Shown: positions 27,477-36,339 of the stretch, piece after piece
How positions within the stretch are numbered: position 1 is the stretch's first letter
Layout: each line of letters begins with the position of its first letter
From: Thermincola carboxydiphila
Lineage (GTDB): Bacteria; Bacillota; Thermincolia; Thermincolales; UBA2595
Direction of reading: 5' to 3'
Length of the DNA: 64,000 bases
NCBI GenBank assembly: GCA_016841325.1
Contig: JAENZJ010000018.1
Span: forward strand, 20,541 to 84,540
Notes under the pieces: model-generated
Seen by the model: only the letters and a program-made list of their open reading frames with translations
Told to the model about the DNA's origin: nothing
Databases searched by the model: none
Position numbers and translations under genes: made by a program

Positions 27477-28709
27477 TTGCTAACCAGGCGGCAGTTTATT
27501 AAAACGGCCATGGCAGCCACGGCAGGTCTTCAGCTCTCGGATTTTCTGATCCCACATTTGGCAGAGGCCTTTACAGGGAAAAAGAAACCGCCGGTAATCT
27601 GGCTGGAAATGATGACCTGTACCGGTGATTTCCTTTCTGTGGCCAATACCCTGCGTCCGGACATGAGTGAGATGTTATTTGACACCATAGACCTCCGTTA
27701 TAGTAACACGGCAATGGCTGCAGAAGGCGAAACGGCTATTAAGGTCCTTGAAGAGACGGTTGCCAGGGAAAAGGGAGAATATATCCTGATTGCTGAGGGG
27801 ACTGTACCCCTGAAGGCAGGAGGCAGGTATGGCGCTATCGGCCACCGCGCTGACGGAAGCCTGTTTACAGACGTGGAGGCTATCAGGTTTACTGCATCCG
27901 GAGCAAAATATATTATGGCAGTGGGTACCTGTGCTGCTTTTGGCGGGCCCTATGCCGCTCATCCAAATCCTTCAGGGTCTGTACCGGTTCATAAGGTGGT
28001 TGACAGGCAGGTGATTAATGTTCCCGGCTGTCCGGTACACCCTGACTGGGCAGTGGGAACCCTGACCCATTTGCTTCTGTATGGGGTTCCGGAACTGGAT
28101 GCGTTTAACAGGCCAAAAGTTTTTTTCGGCAGGAGGATACACGACTGGTGTCCCCGGAGGCAGCACTTTGATAACGGGGTATTTGCAACCTACCCCGGTG
28201 AAGACAAATGTACCTATAAAATTGGCTGCAAAGGGCCGGTAACTTTTGTTGACTGTCCTACCAGGCAGTGGATCAGTGAACACAACAGCTGGCCGGTTGA
28301 AGCCAACACACCCTGTATTGGGTGTGTCAGCCCTGATTTCCCGGACGGGATGTCTCCCTTTCATGCACACCTGCCAGATATGAACGTATTGGGGTTCCGC
28401 ACGGCCTCTGACAAGATCGGCAAAGGTGTTGCCGCCGCAACTGCAGCCGGTATAGGGACACATCTCCTGGCCACTGTGGCAACGGGAAGGCTGGGCAAGA
28501 ACCTGGTTGACGGAACCAGGCCCAGGAGTGAAGGGATTAACCGTGATATCAGGAAGCACTCCGCGGATAAGAACCGGGAGATAGTGTATCTGCCGGAGGA
28601 TAGGATAAAGAAAATTTACCTGAAAAGGTATTACCCAAAGAAAAAAGACCGGAATACAACTATTTTAAATAAGCCCATAAAACTCTTTGGTAAAATAAAA
28701 AGAAGGTGA
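27477..28709 (+). CDS. [NiFe]-hydrogenase small subunit, Tat-exported
   Basis: This 410-residue electron-transfer subunit begins with a twin-arginine signal (TRRQFIK). Iron-sulfur ligands: medial Cys260, Cys280, Cys283; distal His222, Cys225, Cys245, Cys251; proximal Cys48, Cys152 and Cys185. The fourth proximal ligand, normally Cys of CxGC, is Asp51 (CTGD). An Asp ligand at this place is known from the actinobacterial-type hydrogenase of Ralstonia eutropha, where it goes with O2 tolerance; that comparison is from memory. There is no C-terminal membrane helix; the tail is basic. TTG 27477 is the likely start. It overlaps the large-subunit region. Confidence 0.9.
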   Translation: MLTRRQFIKTAMAATAGLQLSDFLIPHLAEAFTGKKKPPVIWLEMMTCTGDFLSVANTLRPDMSEMLFDTIDLRYSNTAMAAEGETAIKVLEETVAREKGEYILIAEGTVPLKAGGRYGAIGHRADGSLFTDVEAIRFTASGAKYIMAVGTCAAFGGPYAAHPNPSGSVPVHKVVDRQVINVPGCPVHPDWAVGTLTHLLLYGVPELDAFNRPKVFFGRRIHDWCPRRQHFDNGVFATYPGEDKCTYKIGCKGPVTFVDCPTRQWISEHNSWPVEANTPCIGCVSPDFPDGMSPFHAHLPDMNVLGFRTASDKIGKGVAAATAAGIGTHLLATVATGRLGKNLVDGTRPRSEGINRDIRKHSADKNREIVYLPEDRIKKIYLKRYYPKKKDRNTTILNKPIKLFGKIKRR

Positions 28710-28714
28710 AAAGT

Positions 28715-30124
28715 TTGGTAGAGAAAATCCGTATCAGTCCGGTGACACGGATAAACGGGTTTTGGAATCTGGAAGTGGATTTGGATGGCGGACAGATAAC
28801 AGATGCCCGCAGCAGTGGAATTTTTTTCAGGGGTTTTGAGGAGATCCTTAAGGGGAGGGATCCCAGGGATGCCGCCTACCTTACGGAGCGTATCTGCGGC
28901 ATCTGCTCGACCGCTCATGCCATTGCTGCCTCCCATGCCATGGAAAATGCCCTGCAAATTGAAATTCCACTAAATGCTGTTTTGTTGAGAAATCTGAGTT
29001 TTGGGGCAGACCTGCTGCAAAATCATCTCAGGCATTTTTACCTGCTGACGGTATTGGATTTTGTCAGGGGCCCTGAACAGCCGCCTTTTCTACCGAGATA
29101 TGAAAGTGATTACCGCCTGGACCGACAGGAGACTGACCGGGTAATGGAAAGCTACCGGCTGCATTTTGATATAGCCCGGCTTACCCATGAAATGGTGACT
29201 ATTTTCGGTGGCAAAGCACCACACCAGCACGGCATTATTGCCGGTGGTGTGACTACTCCGCCGACTGTAGACAGGATTCAGAAGTTTATGGGATCACTGG
29301 AAACTGTTTTGGAATTTATCGGTGAAAGGCTTCTTCCTGATGCCGGGCTGCTGGCCCGACGGTATGAAGACTATTTTGAAATAGGACGCGGTTATGAAAA
29401 TCTCCTGGCCTACGGAAATTTCCCTGTTCCCGGAAAAGAGAGTGAATATGTGATGCCATTCGGAGTATACATTGATGGCAGGATAGAGGAATTCAATCCT
29501 GAAGAAATCAGGGAACATGTGCATCATTCGTGGTTTGCCCAGAAAGTCCCTAAGCACCCGGCTAAAGGGGAAACCAGCCCTGAGCCTGATAAAGATGACG
29601 GTTATTCCTGGGTCAAGGCTCCGCGTTACGCCGGTAAGCCTTTTGAAACCGGACCCATTGCTCACCTGTGGATGAAAGGTGAATACCGCAGAGGGATTTC
29701 CACTATGGACAGGATCCTGGCCAGGGTTCTTGAGGCCCAGATGGTTGGCAGGATGATGAAAGAATGGCTGAAACAACTTGAACCGGGAAAGCCTGTTTAC
29801 CGGCCATATGAAATGCCTGAAAGGGAAGTGGAAGGAGTTGGCTATACGGGTGCCATGAGAGGAGCACTGGCCCACTGGGTAAGGTTTAAGGGAACCAGGA
29901 TACTCCACTACCAGATTGTCACCCCCTCGGCCTGGTACTGCTCACCAAGGGATGGCAATGGGATGAGAGGGCCCCTTGAGGAAGCCCTGGTAGGGACTCC
30001 GGTGGCTGACCCTGACAACCCCATAGAAATTGGGCGGGTAGCCCGTTCCTTTGACCCATGCCTGGCGTGTGCAGTCCACCTGCTCCAAACGAATGGGAGC
30101 AGGAAGAGTCTGCAGATAATGTAA
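28715..30124 (+). CDS. [NiFe]-hydrogenase large subunit
   Basis: This 469-residue catalytic subunit has both nickel-binding motifs: L1 RICGIC (Cys61, Cys64) and L2 DPCLAC with Cys449, Cys452 and His455. The 14 residues after His455 form the C-terminal extension that the maturation protease removes. It splits or makes H2 outside the membrane together with the small subunit. TTG 28715 has AAGGTG at 6-nt spacing; GTG 28706 is an alternative. Hyp and protease genes are not in this window. Confidence 0.92.
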   Translation: MVEKIRISPVTRINGFWNLEVDLDGGQITDARSSGIFFRGFEEILKGRDPRDAAYLTERICGICSTAHAIAASHAMENALQIEIPLNAVLLRNLSFGADLLQNHLRHFYLLTVLDFVRGPEQPPFLPRYESDYRLDRQETDRVMESYRLHFDIARLTHEMVTIFGGKAPHQHGIIAGGVTTPPTVDRIQKFMGSLETVLEFIGERLLPDAGLLARRYEDYFEIGRGYENLLAYGNFPVPGKESEYVMPFGVYIDGRIEEFNPEEIREHVHHSWFAQKVPKHPAKGETSPEPDKDDGYSWVKAPRYAGKPFETGPIAHLWMKGEYRRGISTMDRILARVLEAQMVGRMMKEWLKQLEPGKPVYRPYEMPEREVEGVGYTGAMRGALAHWVRFKGTRILHYQIVTPSAWYCSPRDGNGMRGPLEEALVGTPVADPDNPIEIGRVARSFDPCLACAVHLLQTNGSRKSLQIM

Positions 30125-30148
30125 ATAACGAAATTGGGTGATGTCAAG

Positions 30149-30727
30149 TTGGCAGAAAAGATATATATCCAGTCCAGACCTAACAGGATTTTTCACTGGA
30201 TTTCATCGGTAAATGTGACTATGCTTCTGATTACGGGATTTTATTTGACTAAGCCTGTTAACCTGGGAGACATCTATGAAATTGATATCGCTGTATTTTT
30301 GCAGGCGGCCGTTGGTTTTTTCCAGTCCGGGATATTTTTTGCCTGGGTGTACCATCACCTGGTAACCGGGGCTTACAGGGATGTCAGGTTCAGGCTGCAG
30401 GATGCTGCTGATTTCAGGGGTTTGTTAAAGTACTATTTTTTTATGGAAAAAAAGCCTCCGGTTCACGGTAAATACAATGCCGGTCAGAGGCTGATTTATA
30501 CTTCCTGGTTTTTTGTTTTTTCGTTTATGTTTATTACAGGCCTGATACTGTATTCTGCCAATTTCGGATATGTGCTCCCATTCCCGGTGCTTATCCAAAA
30601 GGTACGGTTTTATCACTTTTTTGGTGCATTATGGTTCCTGGGGACTGTCTTGGTCCACATCTACCTCGTCCTGACAGAGGACCCGGCAAAACTGCAGGCC
30701 ATGTTAACCGGCTGGGTCAGGAGGTAA
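30149..30727 (+). CDS. hydrogenase-associated b-type cytochrome
   Basis: This 192-residue integral membrane protein has four hydrophobic helices with histidines placed as heme ligands: IFHW near the N-terminus, YHHL, FYHFF and LVHIYL. It matches the HyaC/FdnI cytochrome b561-like family and should pass electrons from the hydrogenase to menaquinone. TTG 30149 follows GGGTGATG; an upstream TTG 30134 is less well placed. It completes a small-large-cytb operon that ends where the minus-strand histidine kinase ends. Confidence 0.87.
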   Translation: MAEKIYIQSRPNRIFHWISSVNVTMLLITGFYLTKPVNLGDIYEIDIAVFLQAAVGFFQSGIFFAWVYHHLVTGAYRDVRFRLQDAADFRGLLKYYFFMEKKPPVHGKYNAGQRLIYTSWFFVFSFMFITGLILYSANFGYVLPFPVLIQKVRFYHFFGALWFLGTVLVHIYLVLTEDPAKLQAMLTGWVRR

Positions 30728-32167
30728 TCAGGTCCCGAAATTAACCAATACTGTAGTGCCTCCAGGACCGGTTTTGAATTGTATTGAAGCATTATGCCTG
30801 GCAGCCACCCGGTAACACAAGGCCATACCGAGGCCGGTACCGTTTTCACGGGTGGTAAAAAATGGGGTTCCTATTTTATCCATCACATCATCGGGGATGC
30901 CGGTTCCCTGGTCGGATATGGCCAGGACCACAGAACTGTTCTCAGGATATGTATTTATTGAAAGTATTCCACCCGGGGACATTGCCTGCAGCCCGTTTAA
31001 GGAAAGGTTTTTCAGCAGCATGATTATTTCCGACTCGTCCAGGAGCAGGTCCGGGATGCTGCCCAGTTCTATATTCAGCCCGAGGCCTAATTGTTCAGCA
31101 GTGGTTCTGATAAGGGGACAGGCAGAACGGATGATGTTGTTCAGGTTCTGTAATCTTAAATTGAGAGCTTTGTCTTTGGCCAGGAACAGAAATTTTTTTA
31201 TTATTGAATTGGCCTTATCCAGTTCCTCAAGCATGAGATTAAGGCGGTCCCGGTAATGACTGAGATATTCGTCTTTTTGCATTAGCTGAAGGAAACCATA
31301 CACAGTAGTCAGGGGATTTCTGATCTCATGTCCCAGGCCGACAGCCACCTCACCCACCAGGTTTATCTGCTTAAGGCAGGCCATGGTCTTTTCCAGTTCC
31401 TTGCGCTGGGTAACATCTCTGCTGCTCATTACAGCTCCGGAAATCAGGTTATCCTGGTTAAAGAGGAGATTGGCCACCGTTTCCACCCAAAGGTAGTTAC
31501 CATTACTGTGCCTGTACCTGAATTCAATCTTTGCCGGAGCATTTCCCGATATGAAGGACAGGAATGCAAAATATACCCTCCGCAGATCCTCGGGGTGTAC
31601 CAGGTCAAATACAGAATTTCCAACCAGTTCTCCGGGGCTGTAACCAAGAATCTGCTGTACTGAGGAACTTAAATATGTGATAACCCCCTGGGGTGTGGTC
31701 TCAGTAATCACATCCAGCATATTATCAGTAACTTTTCTCAAATGTTCAATATTAATTATAAATGTGAAATCAAGATATGTTTTGGTTAATGGCTGAAAAT
31801 GCCTGTGGATGACTAATTCCACCGGAACCCTGGTCCCATCCTTGCGGAGATACTCCTTTTCGATACGCTGCGGCGTGCCTGTAGCTATTAATTCATAGGC
31901 GTGACGAATCTCTTTTTCCAGGTACTCCGGGGGTGTGATGGCCACCCATGATTTGTTAATTAGTTCTTCCCTGTCATATCCAGTCAGATCACAAAAGGCC
32001 TTGTTACAGGTTAAAATAGTGCCTTCCGCGTCACACACAGAAATTGGTAATGGAGACCTTTCAAGGACCTCCAGAGGAATTGAGAACGGGTGCATAGTTG
32101 TATCTTCGGAAAGACTCCGGAAAAATGAGGCCTTTGTTACGGCTTTTTTTTGTTTTGCATTGATCAT
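30728..32167 (-). CDS. orphan PAS-PAS sensor histidine kinase
   Basis: This 479-residue soluble kinase has two PAS domains (residues about 30-140 and 145-260), a HisKA domain with phospho-accepting His280 (LGHEIRNPLTTVYGF), N-box Asn391, G1 DQGTGIP at 419-425 and G2 GTGLGM at 443-448. No response regulator is adjacent and there is no membrane segment. The architecture resembles the kinases that feed Spo0A phosphorylation in clostridia and bacilli; that is inference, strengthened by Spo0A-like boxes upstream. ATG 32167 has AGGGGG upstream. Confidence 0.85.
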   Translation of the reverse strand: MINAKQKKAVTKASFFRSLSEDTTMHPFSIPLEVLERSPLPISVCDAEGTILTCNKAFCDLTGYDREELINKSWVAITPPEYLEKEIRHAYELIATGTPQRIEKEYLRKDGTRVPVELVIHRHFQPLTKTYLDFTFIINIEHLRKVTDNMLDVITETTPQGVITYLSSSVQQILGYSPGELVGNSVFDLVHPEDLRRVYFAFLSFISGNAPAKIEFRYRHSNGNYLWVETVANLLFNQDNLISGAVMSSRDVTQRKELEKTMACLKQINLVGEVAVGLGHEIRNPLTTVYGFLQLMQKDEYLSHYRDRLNLMLEELDKANSIIKKFLFLAKDKALNLRLQNLNNIIRSACPLIRTTAEQLGLGLNIELGSIPDLLLDESEIIMLLKNLSLNGLQAMSPGGILSINTYPENSSVVLAISDQGTGIPDDVMDKIGTPFFTTRENGTGLGMALCYRVAARHNASIQFKTGPGGTTVLVNFGT

Positions 32168-32361
32168 GTTTTTTAAGCCCCCTGCCGTCAAAGTGAAGAA
32201 GTTTTAATGATGTTATCCGGTTTTGCCCATTCTTTGGTAACTTCATTTCTTTTTCGGGAATTATCAACATATGTGGAGCCATGTTTAGAATTCCGCCTTT
32301 GGCCTATTTGGTTGGAGTTGTAATATAATAGCACAATTGAGGCAGTAAGTCTCAAATTATC

Positions 32362-32438
32362 TGTCGAAAAAATTTTAAATTGATTGTCGAAATAGTGGAT
32401 AAACTCATGTATAAAAGGATATCTGTATATTTCCGTCG
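32362..32438. promoter_or_regulatory. cluster of Spo0A-box-like sites between the kinase gene and argC
   Basis: The 380-nt gap between the divergent kinase gene and argC carries TGTCGAA at 32362-32368, TTGTCGAA at 32384-32391 and a near match CGTCGAA at 32434-32440. The middle one is a full 8-base 0A box. They lie upstream of the kinase on AT-rich DNA. Nothing else in the gap is recognisable; no gene fits. Confidence 0.4.
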
Positions 32439-32547
32439 AAAAAAAGGTGTAGCCTGCTATTGCATTTTTATGCAATAGTGGTGTATAATTATAAATTATT
32501 GGGCAGGAAATTGATCCCGCAGAGCAGTGAAGGAGATGAAAATCGTA

Positions 32548-33588
32548 ATGATTAAGGCAGGAGTTGTTGGGGCGACCGGCTATACTGGGGTGGAACTGGT
32601 AAGGATACTTTCCCGCCATCCGGAAGTCCAACTGGCAGGACTAACATCACAGACATATTCTGAACAGAGTTTAGACAGTGTTTTTCCCAGTACCGCAGGT
32701 TTTTCGGAAGCCGTTTTGGAGACTCAGGACATTCGGTCACTGGCTGACCGATGTGATGTCATATTTACCGCACTGCCTCACGGTATCTCCATGGACGTGG
32801 TACAGGAGGTTGTTGCGGCAGGTAAAAAGGTCATTGACCTCGGGGCTGATTACCGCTTTGATGATATAAAGATTTATGAAGAGTGGTACAAAGTTACTCA
32901 TAAAACACCGGAACTGGCAGCCGCGTCGGTATACGGGCTGCCTGAAATTAACCGGAAGCTGATTCTGGAGGCAGATGTTATCGGGAATCCGGGATGCTAC
33001 CCCACCAGTATTATCCTTGGCCTGGCTCCGCTGCTGAAAAACGGGATGGTGAAGACAGATACCCTGATAGCCGATTCAAAATCCGGGGTGTCCGGGGGAG
33101 GACGCGGCCTCAATCTGGCCTTCCATTATGCCGAATGTAATGAGAACTTTAAGGCATATAACATTGGAAGACACAGGCATACCCCCGAGATCGAACAGGA
33201 ACTCGGCAAACTTGCCGGTGAATGTGTAACTATTTCTTTTACACCTCACTTGGTTCCAATGACAAGAGGTATCCTCAGTACCATTTATGCATCTCTTGTT
33301 AATCCCTGCTCCACAGAGGAGATTCTTGACCAATACAGAGACTTCTACAGTGAAGAGTTTTTTGTCAGGGTTCATCCTGAGGGTCAGTATCCCCAGACCA
33401 AGTGGGTATACGGGTCCAATTTCTGTGATATCGGCCTCACGGTAGACAACCGGACCGGTCGGGTTGTAGTTGTATCGGCAATTGATAACCTGGTCAAAGG
33501 CGCTTCGGGGCAGGCAGTACAGAACATGAACCTGATTTTTGGACTGGATGAGAAAACCGGGCTCGATTTTGCGCCGGTCTTTCCGTAG
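32548..33588 (+). CDS. argC: N-acetyl-gamma-glutamyl-phosphate reductase
   Basis: ArgC reduces N-acetylglutamyl phosphate with NADPH to the semialdehyde, step 3 of arginine synthesis. The 346-residue product has the NADP fold (GVVGATGYTG at 5-14) and catalytic Cys150 in GNPGCYPT. ATG 32548 gives the conserved MIKAGVVGATGYTG start; ATG 32536 and GTG 32527 are alternatives nearer AAGGAG. It opens the arg operon, preceded by the Spo0A-box gap. Confidence 0.94.
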   Translation: MIKAGVVGATGYTGVELVRILSRHPEVQLAGLTSQTYSEQSLDSVFPSTAGFSEAVLETQDIRSLADRCDVIFTALPHGISMDVVQEVVAAGKKVIDLGADYRFDDIKIYEEWYKVTHKTPELAAASVYGLPEINRKLILEADVIGNPGCYPTSIILGLAPLLKNGMVKTDTLIADSKSGVSGGGRGLNLAFHYAECNENFKAYNIGRHRHTPEIEQELGKLAGECVTISFTPHLVPMTRGILSTIYASLVNPCSTEEILDQYRDFYSEEFFVRVHPEGQYPQTKWVYGSNFCDIGLTVDNRTGRVVVVSAIDNLVKGASGQAVQNMNLIFGLDEKTGLDFAPVFP

Positions 33589-33607
33589 GAATTGAGGAGG
33601 GAAATAT

Positions 33608-34819
33608 ATGACTGGTGATATACATTATACAGAGGGAAGTATTACAGTCCCACAGGGGTTTAGGGCTGCCGGGGTAAAGGCCCGGATCAGGTATGATAAA
33701 AAGGACCTGGCATTGATTGTCTCAGACGTCCCGGCAGCAGCCGCAGGAGTATTTACCACCAATGCGGTGAAGGCTGCTCCGGTGGTCCTTTCAGCACAGC
33801 ACCTTGCTGATGGCAGGGCCCGGGCCGTTGTTGTCAACAGTGGGTGTGCCAATGCCTGCACAGGTGAGGAAGGCATGGCCATGGCGGTGGAGATGGCCCG
33901 TGAAGCGGCAGGACACCTGAGCATCAGTCCTGAAGATGTCATCGTGGCTTCAACGGGAGTAATTGGTGAAAAGCTGCCTATGGACAGGATAAAAGACGGG
34001 ATAACTGAAGCCTTCCGGGAATTGAGCTCCAGGGGCGGACATGATGCTGCCCTGGCTATCATGACAACAGATACGGTCCCCAAGGAGGCCCTGGTACAGT
34101 TTGAAGTTAATGGCACAACAGTATCTGTTGGCGGGATTGCCAAGGGCTCAGGGATGATTATGCCTAACATGGCTACTATGCTGGCTTTTGTGACCACTGA
34201 TGCCGCGATAACCAGCGAACTGCTGCAAAAAGCCCTGAGGTATGTAACTGCCAGGACTTTTAACATGGTCACTGTAGATGGTGATACCAGTACCAATGAC
34301 TCCCTGGTGGTTATGGCCAACGGTCTGGCAGGCCACGGCACAATTGAGCGGGAAGATGAGAACTTCTATGCTTTCAGGAATGCACTGGAAAAGGTTTGCA
34401 CCGCCCTGGCCAGGATGATAGCCCGTGACGGGGAAGGGGCCACGAAATTGATTGAGGTAGAGGTCAGGAATGCCCCTACCTTCGCAGATGCCAGGAAAGT
34501 GGCCATGGCAGTGGCTAATTCCAATCTGGTGAAAACCGCTGTTTTCGGTGAAGATGCTAACTGGGGCAGGATTATCTGTGCAGCAGGCTACTCGGGTGCA
34601 GACATCAATCCCGGAAAGATCGATATTTTCATTGGTGATGAGAAAATGGCTGAAAACGGAGCCGGCCTGAATTTTAGTGAGGAGCGGGCAAAAGAGGTTC
34701 TCGGCCGTGAAGAAGTCAGGATTACTGTCGATTTACATCATGGCACTGAAAAGGCAACAGCCTGGACGTGTGATTTTTCATTTGATTATGTGAAGATAAA
34801 TGCCAGCTACAGGTCGTAA
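33608..34819 (+). CDS. argJ: bifunctional glutamate N-acetyltransferase / ornithine acetyltransferase
   Basis: ArgJ recycles the acetyl group from N-acetylornithine to glutamate and, in bifunctional forms, also makes acetylglutamate from acetyl-CoA. The 403-residue precursor self-cleaves before the nucleophile Thr190 in MAT-ML of GMIMPNMATMLAF. With argJ present, no argE is needed; whether argA exists elsewhere cannot be told. It is 19 nt after argC. Confidence 0.94.
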   Translation: MTGDIHYTEGSITVPQGFRAAGVKARIRYDKKDLALIVSDVPAAAAGVFTTNAVKAAPVVLSAQHLADGRARAVVVNSGCANACTGEEGMAMAVEMAREAAGHLSISPEDVIVASTGVIGEKLPMDRIKDGITEAFRELSSRGGHDAALAIMTTDTVPKEALVQFEVNGTTVSVGGIAKGSGMIMPNMATMLAFVTTDAAITSELLQKALRYVTARTFNMVTVDGDTSTNDSLVVMANGLAGHGTIEREDENFYAFRNALEKVCTALARMIARDGEGATKLIEVEVRNAPTFADARKVAMAVANSNLVKTAVFGEDANWGRIICAAGYSGADINPGKIDIFIGDEKMAENGAGLNFSEERAKEVLGREEVRITVDLHHGTEKATAWTCDFSFDYVKINASYRS

Positions 34820-34897
34820 ACGCCGGCTCAGGCTATCAGTCCGGCTGTAGGACAGTAATCAGACTGCAGGACTTTGGGGAAGGACAGGGTGGTGGCA

Positions 34898-35797
34898 ATG
34901 AAATTTTCGCAGGTGATGTATCTGGCCCGGTATTATGTCAGGGCAAGGTTCATGAATGACAAGAGGCCCATACTTGCCGGGATGAAGCTGACCCACAGGT
35001 GTACCCTGAAGTGCCGGCAGTGCCCTTACTGGCAGCGGCCTGTTCCGGACCTGGGGTGGGAGCGGATTATCGAAATGCTGCCATACCTCAGGGAACAGGG
35101 AGTCAGGATTTTGATCCTGGAAGGCGGTGAACCTCTATTGTGGAAAGACGGGGACCGGACGGTACATGATATTATCAGGGAAGCCCGTAATTATTTCTTC
35201 TGTGTCGGAGTGACCACAAACGGAACCCTTCCCCTGGATGTGGGGGCAGATATTTTATGGGTTAGTATAGACGGGCTGCCGGAGACCCATAACAGCCTGC
35301 GGGGAGAGTCATTTGACCGGATAATTGAAAACATCAGGAAGTCACAGCACCCCAAGATTTTTGCCAATATTACCATAAACCGCATTAACCACAAAGAAAT
35401 CCCGGAATTAATCAAATTTCTGGCACCACTTGTAAGGGGTATTACCATCCAGTTTTTTTATCCATATCCGGAAAGTGAAGATTTACTGCTCACCTGGGAA
35501 GAACGTGCCGCTATTCTGGATAAGCTGATACAGATGAAGCGGGAGGGCTATCCTGTCAGTGACTCCGTATTGGCCCTGGAAAAACTGAAACACAATACAT
35601 GGGTTTGTGAGCCGTGGATGATTGCCAACATTGAACCTGACGGGACTTTTAATCAGGGTTGTTACCTGCAAAACCGGACAACTGACAATAATCCCTGCCG
35701 GCTCTGCGGGTTTGCGGCCCATACCGAGATTTCCCTGGCCTACCAGCTGCACTGGAGTGCGATAATGGCCGGGAAGGATATTTTGGGGATATTTTAG
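34898..35797 (+). CDS. radical SAM protein of unknown function
   Basis: This 299-residue protein has the radical SAM cluster motif CTLKCRQC (Cys35, Cys39, Cys42) and a C-terminal cysteine group (CEPW, GCYL, CRLCG), which could hold an auxiliary Fe-S cluster as in SPASM-type enzymes. I do not recognise the substrate. The N-terminus has a basic hydrophobic stretch MYLARYYVRARFM but no clear signal. It lies between argJ and argB, an unusual place. ATG 34898 is best supported by the GGGTGGTGG stretch. Confidence 0.75.
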   Translation: MKFSQVMYLARYYVRARFMNDKRPILAGMKLTHRCTLKCRQCPYWQRPVPDLGWERIIEMLPYLREQGVRILILEGGEPLLWKDGDRTVHDIIREARNYFFCVGVTTNGTLPLDVGADILWVSIDGLPETHNSLRGESFDRIIENIRKSQHPKIFANITINRINHKEIPELIKFLAPLVRGITIQFFYPYPESEDLLLTWEERAAILDKLIQMKREGYPVSDSVLALEKLKHNTWVCEPWMIANIEPDGTFNQGCYLQNRTTDNNPCRLCGFAAHTEISLAYQLHWSAIMAGKDILGIF

Positions 35798-35837
35798 TAT
35801 AACGTAATATAGTGAATAAATTTTAGGAGGAGGAGCG

Positions 35838-36299
35838 TTGTCCAGAAAAGATTTACTGCCGGAACGGTGTATGGAAATACTTGAGCGGGAAGAAACAGGT
35901 TTCCTGGCAATGTGCCGGGAAGAGCTGCCGGATTGTATTCCCTTGAACTATTTTTATGACAGGGGGCAGCAAAAGATATATATCCATACAGGCCTTCAAG
36001 GGCTTAAGTGGGATATCCTTTCATATAACCCGTCGGTTTGTTTTACTGTAGCTGACCCGGGTTCAAAACGCACAGGCAGCAGCCCCTGTACATATGCGTA
36101 TGAATTTGAGAGTGTAGTGGTTTTCGGGAAAGCCGCAGAGGTGGAGTCGGAACATGAAGTGGCTCAAAGTTTGAATAGATTGATAGATAAATACCGGGAG
36201 TCAGAAGTATTACCGGTGCCAAAAGAAAAACTCGCTGTGCTTAGGATGGTCCGGATCGACATAGAAACGATTACCGGCCGGCATAACCGGCCTGAATAA
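35838..36299 (+). CDS. pyridoxamine 5'-phosphate oxidase-family protein
   Basis: This 153-residue protein fits the FMN-binding split-barrel / NimA-like group: GFLAMCREELPDCIPLNYFYD, KIYIHTGLQGLKWDILSYNPSVCFTV and FESVVVFGKAAEV. Such proteins bind FMN or heme and reduce varied substrates; the function here is unknown. Start TTG 35838 sits behind a strong AGGAGGAGG. It follows the radical SAM gene by 40 nt and precedes argB, so it is likely co-transcribed. Confidence 0.8.
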   Translation: MSRKDLLPERCMEILEREETGFLAMCREELPDCIPLNYFYDRGQQKIYIHTGLQGLKWDILSYNPSVCFTVADPGSKRTGSSPCTYAYEFESVVVFGKAAEVESEHEVAQSLNRLIDKYRESEVLPVPKEKLAVLRMVRIDIETITGRHNRPE

Positions 36300-36339
36300 T
36301 GCAGGGAAATGAACAGAATGTGAAAGGGATTGAGAGCAA

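Noticed and set aside
33625..34341. 238-codon minus-strand frame within argJ
   Set aside because: argJ is complete with its autocleavage motif; the antisense frame has no supporting signals.
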